The notes under the pieces were generated by a model. The model did not search any database, had not been told where the DNA came from, and saw nothing but the letters and a program-made list of their open reading frames with translations. Shown here in pieces: positions 32,242 to 40,698 of a DNA stretch of 64,000 nt. The position numbers and the translations under genes were made by a program. Origin of the DNA: Phycisphaerae bacterium (GTDB taxonomy: Bacteria > Planctomycetota > Phycisphaerae > UBA1845 > CAIVHJ01). Each line of letters begins with the position of its first letter. Position 1 is the first letter of the stretch. The stretch lies in contig JAJVHX010000006.1 of the NCBI GenBank assembly GCA_022072405.1, forward strand, positions 1-64,000, in the 5' to 3' direction.

Positions 32242-35004
32242 TTAGTATTGAATGAACTCGGCATCCAGCGCCTTGGTCAACCGCCGCTGGACATCCAGCA
32301 GGTGGGCCCGCGACGCATCATCCAGCGTCTTATTCTCCAGCGCTTTGTTCGCCTTGGTCAGGAGCTGTTCGCAATTCATCCGCATCAGCGCGTGGGCATC
32401 CGCCGGCAGATCCCAGCCGGGTGTGCTCAACACATATTCCGTCATCTGCTCGGTAAAGGCCCGTTGCAACGCTCGCCGCGTGCTGCTGATATAGGGTGAC
32501 TGATCGCTGTAGCTGCCGGCTGCCGGCTTATCCAGCTCCGCCCAGATCGTCTCTGTCAGGCTGCGGATATGTTCCGCCAGCGTATAAGCCTCCTCGCCGG
32601 TCGGATACATCAACTGCATGTCGTGCAGCCGGATCAGCGTGAAGGGATTGAACACCGGCATCAGCGCCATCCGCTGCACCATCTCAATCCGCTCATGTAC
32701 GTTGTATTCGAGGAAATCATCATAATCATCGCTCGACCAGTGACTCCACCGTCCCGGAGCCAGCAGGGTCAGTACCGCCGGATTAAACTTGAAGGCGTTT
32801 TCCGAAAAAACCTCATCCTTCAGCAGCTGCATTGCTTCGCGCTGCTTTGCCGCCGGCACCAGCACAAAGGGCGCCCGGCTGTTCGGATCACCCTTGCGAT
32901 CACGATGGGTATATTGCCCGCCGACAAACCGACCCACATAAGTCGACACATTGGCCATCTCCCACAGCAAGCGGTCAAACCGCTTGCGCAGCCGCGAGTA
33001 ACTCTGTCCATCCTTCACGCCCCAATCCATGATGCCCTGCTGCAGATTTCGCACCAGGTCCAGCCGATAACGGGCATATTCGAGCGGATCGCTGCCCATG
33101 TCGCGGCGATTGGTCAGCGGATCGGGATCAAAAATCCAGGTATCTTCATCGGTGGCATACGCCAGCCCGGCTTCAGCCACGCGACCGGTAATCGCCTTGA
33201 GCATTTCATCTTCGTTTTTATACGGGTCACCCACCGGACGATAACCATATTCGATAGCCCACATGTCGTACGGTCCGATCGCCCGCACCGCAAAATCACC
33301 CTGCTGGGTCTTGTCCTTGTTGAACATGAAAGCGTTGTAATCCATCACACTGGCGCTGATCGGCCGCGGCGTGTCGCTCTTGCGCAACGTCTCCGCCAGC
33401 GGCAGCCACGAACTGCCCTTGAAATTATGCCGCAGCCCCAGCGTGTGACCCACCTCGTGAGCCGCCACTTCCTTCACAATCTGCTGCAGAAATTCATCGG
33501 GGATCTCGTCATAGCCCATGGCATTGAAATAAGTTCCCGCCAAGGCCAGATCATTCCGCACTTCATCGCCATAATCACACATATTCAGCCGATAACGCCG
33601 ATCCAGCTGATCGTAGTTCGGCACCAGCTCGGGAGAAGCAACCTGCTCGTTCTGATATCCCGGCAGCAGTCGCTCATAACGCGATACGATATCAAATCCG
33701 GGATGGGCCTTCAGGAACGCCTTCAGCTTCAGATCCTTGGTCGATTCCGACAGGCTCTTGGCTCCGAAAACAGCATGGGTCTCGATCGGCCCGCGAATCC
33801 AGCCGTCGTCAAAAACAATATCCGCATCATAAATCTGTCCGGTCAGCGGATTGGCCCGGCTGGGCCCCACCGCCAGTCCGACACCCGTTGCCGTCCAGCG
33901 GAAGAAATTCTTGGTCACATCTTCCGGATCAAACTGGGCGAATTCATTGTCATCCGTCTGCTGCCGTACCTGCACCGCATCGATGAAACCGCAGGCTTCA
34001 AACGCCTTGTTCCACTCCAGGATGCCCTCTTTCACCGCATTGCGGAAACGCACCGGCACCGTCTTTTCAATATAAAAAATAATCGGCTGCTTCACCGGCG
34101 ACTGGGCCAGTTGTGGATCCTGCTTCTCCAGCTGCCAACGGTTGATGTAGCGATTGAACAGCGTTTCCGCCTTATAATCCTTGCCCCAGTCCCGCCGCAC
34201 GGTCAGAAAATATCCGATCCGTTCATCCGCGGCGCGCGGCTTGTAACCGGTATTCGGAATGGCGGAGACATTGTAATTCACCGCAATCAGCATCCCGCCG
34301 CCGTCACCCCGCCGGCCGCTGTTCAGCGGGCTTTCCACTGTCAGCACGATGTTCTCGGTAAAGGCCTTGACCTTGATCCATTTCGCCAGGCTGCTGTCCA
34401 TCGATCCGCCAAATACCGATCCAATGCTGCCGTAATCCTGCTTGAACAGCTCGCCCAGATCGATCACCGGATCATTGCCCGACATCGTCACAATGGCGAT
34501 CGTCTTCAGCACCGTATTCGTATAAGTGCGCTGCACCACGTCATGCAGTTCTTTGCCCTGATCAATTTCATTGAGCACGTCCGGTTCGATGAGCAGCAGC
34601 TTTTTATCCCGCCGCTCCCAGCGCACGATCTGGTCGCCCCACATCCATCCCGCCACGCTCGGAGCCGCCACGATGCTGCTGCTGATCATGAAATCCTTGC
34701 CGATCATATTGCCCGGTATCACCGCCAGCAGCTGATCGTTTTTTTCGTTGTGCAGCAACTTGTAAAACGGCTTTTCATCACCGGTCGGTTTGTAAGCCAG
34801 ATCAATTTCCTTGAACTCGTCGGTAACCACATCCTTGTAGTCGGGAAAATCTTTCTTCGGTTCCTTGGGCCGTTCCGCCTTGGCCGGCGGACCCTCCTCG
34901 TCCCCCGCCGCCACCAGCGGCAACTCCTGGGCCACCGCCCCACTCCACACCATCAGCACTGCCATCAACACCATCATCAACAATGCGGGTTTGATTCGCC
35001 TCAT
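32242..35004 (-). CDS. secreted zinc-dependent metalloprotease (DUF4953/DUF5117 type)
   Basis: A 920-residue protein with a signal peptide (ALLMMVLMAVLMVWSGAVAQ). The long N-terminal module is of the DUF5117/DUF5118 kind. The protease domain has a textbook zinc site HEVGHTLGLRHNF (HExxHxxGxxH) followed by a Met-turn (SVMDYNAF). The C-terminal helical part matches DUF4953. These proteases are widespread in planctomycetes and bacteroidetes and are exported; substrates are not known. ATG 35004 is preferred over the longer frame to 35040 because AGGAGG lies 8 bases before it. It has its own terminator and no operon partners. Confidence 0.9.
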   Translation of the reverse strand: MRRIKPALLMMVLMAVLMVWSGAVAQELPLVAAGDEEGPPAKAERPKEPKKDFPDYKDVVTDEFKEIDLAYKPTGDEKPFYKLLHNEKNDQLLAVIPGNMIGKDFMISSSIVAAPSVAGWMWGDQIVRWERRDKKLLLIEPDVLNEIDQGKELHDVVQRTYTNTVLKTIAIVTMSGNDPVIDLGELFKQDYGSIGSVFGGSMDSSLAKWIKVKAFTENIVLTVESPLNSGRRGDGGGMLIAVNYNVSAIPNTGYKPRAADERIGYFLTVRRDWGKDYKAETLFNRYINRWQLEKQDPQLAQSPVKQPIIFYIEKTVPVRFRNAVKEGILEWNKAFEACGFIDAVQVRQQTDDNEFAQFDPEDVTKNFFRWTATGVGLAVGPSRANPLTGQIYDADIVFDDGWIRGPIETHAVFGAKSLSESTKDLKLKAFLKAHPGFDIVSRYERLLPGYQNEQVASPELVPNYDQLDRRYRLNMCDYGDEVRNDLALAGTYFNAMGYDEIPDEFLQQIVKEVAAHEVGHTLGLRHNFKGSSWLPLAETLRKSDTPRPISASVMDYNAFMFNKDKTQQGDFAVRAIGPYDMWAIEYGYRPVGDPYKNEDEMLKAITGRVAEAGLAYATDEDTWIFDPDPLTNRRDMGSDPLEYARYRLDLVRNLQQGIMDWGVKDGQSYSRLRKRFDRLLWEMANVSTYVGRFVGGQYTHRDRKGDPNSRAPFVLVPAAKQREAMQLLKDEVFSENAFKFNPAVLTLLAPGRWSHWSSDDYDDFLEYNVHERIEMVQRMALMPVFNPFTLIRLHDMQLMYPTGEEAYTLAEHIRSLTETIWAELDKPAAGSYSDQSPYISSTRRALQRAFTEQMTEYVLSTPGWDLPADAHALMRMNCEQLLTKANKALENKTLDDASRAHLLDVQRRLTKALDAEFIQY

Positions 35005-35419
35005 CGCCCCGTGCCTCCTGTTAATTTGAACTGGTAACAAATTCCTTTGACTGACGTGACTGCTCGATCGCCCGATATTTTATCAACGTTGCCGCACTGA
35101 CTACCCCACGAAAGGAGGAGTATTCCAAGCGGCACTGAATGATCAGTGGTGTAGCGTCAACATTCTAGTCACCTGCTGCGCGGGATACCATCGCCCGCTG
35201 CGAGACTGGCGACATGATCAACCTGTTTCGCAACCAAAGCTCAGCCGTCGTCGGCTCACTCCTTATACACGATCGTTATCCGCCCGTGACAACTTCTTAG
35301 ACGTTTTTGCCGGTGTGCCTATGTCAGCGTGTATCAGGATTGTGTCTGAAATTCCGTCCGCCGCCAACGTGGTTCTTTAGCTGATGTCGGACATGATGTT
35401 GGGGTCTGTACTGAAGTGC
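35005..35419. other. intergenic region
   Basis: A 415-base gap between the metalloprotease start and the histidine kinase stop. A Shine-Dalgarno-like AAAGGAGGAG occurs on the plus strand near 35110, but no frame of any length follows it. No repeat, RNA or terminator was recognised. Confidence 0.4.
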
Positions 35420-37723
35420 TTAACTCGGTCGTGGGATGTAGATGAGTACTGTGGTTCCCTGGCCTGGGCGGGATTGGACCCGGATTTCGCCACCGTGATT
35501 CTGCACAATACCATGCACACTGGCCAACCCCATCCCCCGGCCAAACTGCCGCGTACTGAAAAACGGCTCAAACAGATGATCCATCACCTTGGGATCCATC
35601 CCCTCACCCTGATCCGCCACCAGCAGGCAAGCACAACTCCGCCCGGCCAGACGTGTATTCTCCGGCCCGTTCTCCAGGAAAGTGTCGATTCGAATGTGCC
35701 CGCCATGAGGCATCGCTTCAATGGCATTCTGCACCAGGTTCAGCAGGATCTGCTGTACCTGCGACGGGTCGATCTCCGCCTGATCCTCCGCCGGACCGGC
35801 CGTAAAATCGATGGCCAGATTGCGTGTCAAAATGCTGCGGCAGAGCGGCAGACAATTGGCCACCACAGTCCGCAACGACAGCCGCCGCGGCGCAATAGGC
35901 CCGCTACGGGCATACGTCAGCAGTTGCCGCGTCATCGCCGCTCCACGCTCCGCACTGTTCATCACCGCCTCGACCAGCGGCCGCCATTCATGGTTGGCGG
36001 GTAACTCGGCATGGATCAATGACGCATTGCCCAGCACCGTCACCAGCAGATTATTGAACTCATGTGCCACCCCCGCCGCCAGCCGGGCTATCGACTGCAT
36101 CTTCTCCATCCGATACCACTGCTCCTGCTCCTGCACCCGCTCCGTTATATCGTAATCGATGCACACCGCCCCCAGCAGCTCGCCATTGCTTCCGCGAAAT
36201 GGCGTGGCATTAATCAGTACCCGCCGCGGGCTTTCCCCTGCACGCCGCAGCACCATCTCCTCGCCCATAATCGTCTCGCCCTGCAAGGCCCGCCATAAGG
36301 GCACCTGCTCCAGAGCCATCATCGTTTTCCCATCCGCCAGATATAAGCCATAGTATTCCGCCCACTGCTCCGGAACCACCTGATACTCGCGCGGCTGCAA
36401 CCCGAAAAATTTCTCATGTTTGCTGTTGAGCAGCACCAGCCGCCCTTTCTGATCGCACACCACCACCCCCTCACTCAGATTCTCCAGCAGCGCCCTTCCG
36501 AATTGCTGCTCCGCTACCAGGGCCCGTTCCGCCTCCTTCCGCTGCGTCACATCCTGAAACAACGCCACAATCGTATCAAACTCCGGCGAGCCCCAGCGAT
36601 TCACCGGTGCCGCCCAGACCTCCACCTGCACCCGCGAACCATCCACCCGCCGGATCACCAGGTCATCCACATGGGACCGCTTCCCGGATTTCTCCACCTG
36701 TCGAATGGGTAGCTGCAGTTCCGGATATTCACTGCCATCCTCCCGCTCCAGCCCGTAACTCCGTACATAGGTTGCCCCCGGTGCCGCCACCAAATTCTTC
36801 TGTCCGGTCAGCTCCGCCGCCGCTTTGTTGGCCAGAATCGGCACCTGCTGATAACGATCCACAAACAATATCCCCACCGGCAGATTCTCAAACAGCGACT
36901 CAAACTGTGCCGCCATCCGCCGCAGTTCCAGCTCGTTCTGCCTACGTCCCGTCACATCCTGCGCGATGACGATGACCCCCTTCACCTGTCCCGCATCATC
37001 CAATAACGGTGTTCCGCGAAATTGGACATGCGCAAACCGGGTCCCCGCCAACCGCACCCGGGCATCAAACGCCACCCGCTTGCCCGAATAGATTTTCCAG
37101 AAATAGTGTTGAATGCCCGCTTGATGAAATTGCATATTATCCAGCAGGCTCATCTGCCCGATCGCCGCCTCCGGCTCCACCTGCAACTGGAAGATTTCGA
37201 TGTAGGCTGCATTGATCGCCCGGATCATGCCCCCGGCATCAGCATGCACGAACCCCACCGGGGCACTGTCAAACAGCTCGCGCAGTTCCACCTCGCGCTC
37301 CGCCAGTGTTTCGTGTGTTTCCTTCTGGGCGGTCAGATCATGAAACACCAGCAGCGCCGTGGGCGGCACCCCCGCTGTCATCATCGTTCCCTGCATTTCC
37401 ATCCAGATCGGCTCGCCCGACTGGTGGCGAAACCGTAGCTCGACCTGCTGCGTCCCGGTCTGCGACAGTTGCTGTCGCCATAACCGAAGGCGATTGACCA
37501 CCCCGGGTCCATCCTGCACCAGTTCCTCAATCAGCAGTCCCGCCAGCTGCCCAGGCTTGTAACCCAGCAGCACGCTCAGGGGGTCATTGGCGAGGCGAAG
37601 AACTCCCGTACCTGGTTCGTAGATCGCCATCAGAGTCTGACTGGCGCGCACCACCGCTTCCAGACTGTTCAAATCCACTCCCACCGTTCGGCTGGAATTG
37701 CTCGCCGTGTGGAGGCCTTCCAT
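35420..37723 (-). CDS. multi-PAS sensor histidine kinase
   Basis: A 767-residue cytoplasmic sensor kinase without membrane helices. About four PAS modules occupy residues 20-530 (for example ELFDSAPVGFVHADAGGMIR, SLFENLPVGILFVDRYQQV, LLENLSEGVVVCDQKGRLVL). A HisKA domain has the phosphorylated His in AAGVAHEFNNLL. The HATPase domain shows N box LLNLVQNAIEAM, G1 DQGEGMD, F box LFEPFFST and G2 GRGMGLASVHG. It resembles hybrid-free PAS kinases that phosphorylate a separate regulator; none is adjacent. The signal is likely a small molecule or redox state. Confidence 0.88.
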   Translation of the reverse strand: MEGLHTASNSSRTVGVDLNSLEAVVRASQTLMAIYEPGTGVLRLANDPLSVLLGYKPGQLAGLLIEELVQDGPGVVNRLRLWRQQLSQTGTQQVELRFRHQSGEPIWMEMQGTMMTAGVPPTALLVFHDLTAQKETHETLAEREVELRELFDSAPVGFVHADAGGMIRAINAAYIEIFQLQVEPEAAIGQMSLLDNMQFHQAGIQHYFWKIYSGKRVAFDARVRLAGTRFAHVQFRGTPLLDDAGQVKGVIVIAQDVTGRRQNELELRRMAAQFESLFENLPVGILFVDRYQQVPILANKAAAELTGQKNLVAAPGATYVRSYGLEREDGSEYPELQLPIRQVEKSGKRSHVDDLVIRRVDGSRVQVEVWAAPVNRWGSPEFDTIVALFQDVTQRKEAERALVAEQQFGRALLENLSEGVVVCDQKGRLVLLNSKHEKFFGLQPREYQVVPEQWAEYYGLYLADGKTMMALEQVPLWRALQGETIMGEEMVLRRAGESPRRVLINATPFRGSNGELLGAVCIDYDITERVQEQEQWYRMEKMQSIARLAAGVAHEFNNLLVTVLGNASLIHAELPANHEWRPLVEAVMNSAERGAAMTRQLLTYARSGPIAPRRLSLRTVVANCLPLCRSILTRNLAIDFTAGPAEDQAEIDPSQVQQILLNLVQNAIEAMPHGGHIRIDTFLENGPENTRLAGRSCACLLVADQGEGMDPKVMDHLFEPFFSTRQFGRGMGLASVHGIVQNHGGEIRVQSRPGQGTTVLIYIPRPS

Positions 37724-38171
37724 AACTACACCTGCATATTGTCGAACTGCTCAATCGCCGGAAAGGTTACCACCCAACTATAGCTCGCCTCTCACTCCCT
37801 GTCATCTTCTGCCATCATTATTACACAGGATACTCGCTGGTGACACCAGGTCGTGGCGCCAGACGATCTGAACCGCTCCGCAACTTCATACCGCATACAA
37901 CTCATCGCCTAAAGTCATAATGGGAGATATGCAATAACAGTGAAATGCTGGAATCCAACCACCAGGCTGCAATTTCCGGAGAGTAAATTAGAAAATCAGG
38001 TCGAACTGGTTTCAATAATCAAAGAGCCGCGTGGCTTTAGCCCGCGCGAATTCTTTTCATGAATAGCTAATATGACTTCGAGAACGTAAATCAAAACTAA
38101 AGGAGTTGCAGGATACGCCCCGCGCATTTCACCTTAACGCAATGATGAATCCAACTCTCCTGGTCGGCGCG
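37724..38171. other. intergenic region with a family-1 element
   Basis: A 448-base gap. It contains the family-1 palindrome at 38024-38049 preceded by GGTTTCAATAATCAAA (38009-38024), the same left end as the element at 22016. The rest is AT-rich without recognisable features. Confidence 0.5.
38024..38049 (+). repeat. REP-like palindrome, family 1
   Basis: GAGCCGCGTGGCTTTAGCCC followed by GCGCGAA, with the left flank shared with the copy at 22016-22081. Confidence 0.7.
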
Positions 38172-38681
38172 TCACAAATCTTCGTTTTCCATTCCCGTTT
38201 CCCCGTGCAGAATCATGCTCAATTCTTCGCTCACCATGACGATCTGCTCCTCAGCCAGTCGCGGATTCCAGACTCGATGCAGCGTCTCCTCTCCGCTGGA
38301 CCGCATGATCCACCACTCCTGGCCCTCTTCCATCTGCGTCTCTTCATACTTCAGCAGCCGCTTGCGCATCAGCATCAGCCCCAGCACGAATCGAAAATGC
38401 TGCTTCACCTCCTCCGCGCTCTCCGCCAGCCGCACAAAAAGATTCATCAGCACTTCGTTATCGACCCATACCTTTTTCTTGGCCGCCTTCACCGGCACCA
38501 GCGCTTTCCAGTAACAGAAATACCTTTCCGGCGGCCCGAGCCACCCCTCCGCCGCATACTCCCGCCGCACCAGACTTTCCCCTTCTTCAAACAACACCGC
38601 ATAATAAACCTCTCCCTCTGCCAGCTCCCGCCCCGTCAACCCATCCACCCCCGTCCGTCCCGATACTGCATACTCACGCAT
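38172..38681 (-). CDS. conserved planctomycete hypothetical protein
   Basis: A 169-residue cytoplasmic protein. Recognisable parts are the N-terminal GEVYYAVLFEEGESLVRREY, then ERYFCYWKALVP, a KKKVWVDNEVLMNLFVRLAE segment, and FRFVLGLMLMRKRLLKYEET. I recall similar proteins in planctomycetes, often with N-terminal cysteines that are missing here, but no function. The C-terminal part is acidic. It may be a metal-binding or regulatory adaptor; this is not supported by a catalytic motif. Confidence 0.65.
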   Translation of the reverse strand: MREYAVSGRTGVDGLTGRELAEGEVYYAVLFEEGESLVRREYAAEGWLGPPERYFCYWKALVPVKAAKKKVWVDNEVLMNLFVRLAESAEEVKQHFRFVLGLMLMRKRLLKYEETQMEEGQEWWIMRSSGEETLHRVWNPRLAEEQIVMVSEELSMILHGETGMENEDL

Positions 38682-38724
38682 AATATATATCCTTAAACTG
38701 GATCATTCATTTTTCATTTCTAAC

Positions 38725-38786
38725 GAGCCGCAGGCTTAAGCCTGCGCGAAGCTTTCTAACGAGTTGCAGGTTCAAGCCTGCGCGAA
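38725..38786 (+). repeat. tandem pair of family-1 palindromes
   Basis: TAACGAGCCGCAGGCTTAAG... is followed 36 bases later by CTAACGAGTTGCAGGTTCAA..., each ending in GCCTGCGCGAAGC. The pair shows the family can be duplicated in tandem. Confidence 0.7.
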
Positions 38787-39276
38787 GCCTGTTTAAATGC
38801 GTACGCGTTACTTTTTCTGTTCAATCTTCATTAGATTCATCACAGCCGATTTCATAAGCCCTTAGTGCTTTTGGCGCGAACGAGTCGGTAAATAATTATG
38901 AAACGGCCTCTAATAGTCGTTGGGGCACTCGGGCTGTCAAATACTTATGAAATGGGTCTAACCCGTTCCTTCGTAAGTTACTTACTCCATCAACACCTGC
39001 CTCCTGTCATCCTTCAATCACCCTCTTCTGAAATATTAAATTTCCAATATCGAATCCCTGGTGACTTGCTCTAGCAGTAGCTCCATCATTTAACGCGCCG
39101 CCGGCCTGCGCCCGTTAGTCGCCGGTATAAGCTATTTTGAACCCGCTTCTGGTCGGGTACATTTCAGGGTACGGGAATAGCCCGTATTTGTCTTATCTGT
39201 TTCGTACACGAACCACTTTCTACTGACGACATTATTTTATTGTTGCCATTCTTCCCGTCGATCCATTCGATCAACC

Positions 39277-39367
39277 CTGTGGGTCTCTTGGTGCCTTCGT
39301 GTCTTGGTGGTTTATTTCAGTTTTCCATTTGAATTATTCTCCGCCCCTCTGTGTCTCCGTGGTGAAC
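39277..39367 (-). repeat. dispersed GACACxAAGGCAC / GGAGACACAGAGG repeat
   Basis: On the minus strand it reads TTCACCACGGAGACACAGAGG, a spacer, then AACCACCAAGACACGAAGGC and ACCAAGAGACCC. Such paired motifs are, to my knowledge, widely scattered in intergenic DNA of several bacterial phyla with no assigned function. It sits just downstream of parB. Confidence 0.5.
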
Positions 39368-39368
39368 A

Positions 39369-40376
39369 TTATCTGACTTTCCGTAGAATCCGCTGCGTCT
39401 GGTCCTTGCTGAAATCCTGCAGAAAATCTTCTTCTTTATGCGGCAAGCCAGCTTGCCTGCAAAACCGTTCAAATTCTTCGAGCGCGCGGTATTCGATTAT
39501 AATCCGCCCGCGATTTTTCTGACGGCGATTTTCCCGGATGGTCACCTTCAGACCCAGTATCGCGCTGAAAGTCTGTTCCAGCTCCGTCACGTGCCGCCGT
39601 GCTACCGTCTCATTCTGTCGTACCTCCTCCAGCACCCCGCCCCGCCGCGATTTCTGTCGGCGTACCATCTCTTCCAGTGCCCGCACCGACAGTTCGTTCA
39701 CCACCACCGCCTTCGCCAGTTTGATCTGCAATTCTGTACCGCTTACACCCAGCAGCGCCCGCGCATGGCCCATGCTGATCAGGTTCTGCCGTACCATTTC
39801 CCGAATCACCTCCGGCAGTTCGAGCAAACGCAGGTAATTGGTCACCGTCGTCCGATCCTCTCCCACCTGATCCGCCATTTGCTCGGCGCTCAGCGCGAAC
39901 CGGTCTCGTAGTTGTGCATACGCCAGCGCCCGATCCAGAGCATTAAGATCCTCGCGCTGAATGTTCTCTACCAGTGCCAATTGCAAAAGCTGCTGATCCC
40001 CTACCTCGCGCACAATGGCAGGTAACTCCGTTAATCCCGCCCGTTGTGCCGCCCGCCAGCGACGCTCCCCCGCCACCAGCTCATACCTCACCCCCTCGGC
40101 CCCATCCTTTACTGGCCGAACCACTACCGGTTGCAACAACCCATCCCGCTTGATCGAATCCGCCAACTGTACTATCCCCTCTTCCGCAATCACCCGCCGC
40201 GGTTGACCCTCATGTGCCCGAATCAACCCCACTGGAATACTCAATACCGTAAATCGAGTGCCGTCAATGGCACGATCATCTACGACAGTAGCATGATCTT
40301 CAATTTTTGAGCGGCCCAGATCCCCAATGAGCGAGCTTAAGCCTCTTCCAAGACGTTTGTTATGATCAGTTGCCAT
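39369..40376 (-). CDS. parB: chromosome-partitioning protein ParB
   Basis: A 335-residue ParB/Spo0J CTPase. It has the N-terminal LGRGLSSLIG, the CTP-binding GERRWRAAQRAGL and preceding GQPRRVIAEEGIVQLADSI, a central parS-reading HTH (EQMADQVGEDRTTVTNYLRL), and a C-terminal dimerisation region. It spreads from parS sites, two of which lie 28 and 303 bases upstream of its start. No parA (MinD-like ATPase) is next to it, although the two genes are normally adjacent. The gene starts at 40376 with a GAGG box about 5 bases upstream (40382-40385). Confidence 0.93.
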   Translation of the reverse strand: MATDHNKRLGRGLSSLIGDLGRSKIEDHATVVDDRAIDGTRFTVLSIPVGLIRAHEGQPRRVIAEEGIVQLADSIKRDGLLQPVVVRPVKDGAEGVRYELVAGERRWRAAQRAGLTELPAIVREVGDQQLLQLALVENIQREDLNALDRALAYAQLRDRFALSAEQMADQVGEDRTTVTNYLRLLELPEVIREMVRQNLISMGHARALLGVSGTELQIKLAKAVVVNELSVRALEEMVRRQKSRRGGVLEEVRQNETVARRHVTELEQTFSAILGLKVTIRENRRQKNRGRIIIEYRALEEFERFCRQAGLPHKEEDFLQDFSKDQTQRILRKVR

Positions 40377-40403
40377 CTAGGCCTCCTCTTCAGTTCCAAT
40401 TAA

Positions 40404-40419
40404 TGTTCCACGTGAAACA
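40404..40419. promoter_or_regulatory. parS site 1
   Basis: TGTTCCACGTGAAACA matches the bacterial parS consensus TGTTNCACGTGAAACA at all defined positions. It lies immediately upstream of parB and probably also affects its expression. Confidence 0.95.
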
Positions 40420-40479
40420 ACTGTTCGCCAGTAAACTAGCATCCTATAGAGAATCTCGCGCTACGCAATACTTATTTAC

Positions 40480-40568
40480 GGTACTGATAAAGTTTCACCG
40501 AGCCGCGACCGTCATGGAGCGGTCTACATGGTATGGTAATTGAATAAGATTCAAACTTTACCAGTACC
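40480..40568 (+). mobile_element. MITE copy A, with 8-bp target duplication
   Basis: An 89-bp element. The left end GGTACTGATAAAGTTTCA and the right end, on the complementary strand GGTACTGGTAAAGTTTGA, form an 18-bp terminal inverted repeat with two mismatches. It carries the core GAGCCGCGACCGTCATGGAG. TTATTTAC is directly repeated on both sides (40472-40479 and 40569-40576). No coding capacity. It lies between the two parS sites. Confidence 0.85.
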
Positions 40569-40678
40569 TTATTTACTGATATTGCAACCAGGTAATTGGT
40601 GATGGTTCATCTTATTCATGACCAGAGAAGTGAAAAAATCTCTGACTGCATGGATTTTTTACAGATTCCGACAACGGA

Positions 40679-40694
40679 TGTTTCACGTGAAACA
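40679..40694. promoter_or_regulatory. parS site 2
   Basis: TGTTTCACGTGAAACA, a perfect parS palindrome, 275 bases from site 1 and five bases past the stop codon of the GT-C-like gene. Confidence 0.97.
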
Positions 40695-40698
40695 TGGT

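Larger units (their letters stand above)
38682..39368. other. AT-rich intergenic region with three repeat types
   Basis: A 687-base gap. It holds two tandem family-1 palindromes (38725-38750 and 38761-38786, 36-base period) and a block at 39277-39367 made of two purine/pyrimidine-biased motifs (see separate entries). A fragment CGCCGGTATAAG at 39118-39129 resembles the -10 box motif seen upstream of 7621 and 9330. No coding frame stands out. Confidence 0.5.

Noticed and set aside
32569-35037. An 822-codon open frame on the plus strand opposite the metalloprotease
   Set aside because: The minus strand has the signal peptide, zinc motif and terminator; the plus frame is His/Arg/Ile-rich shadow sequence.
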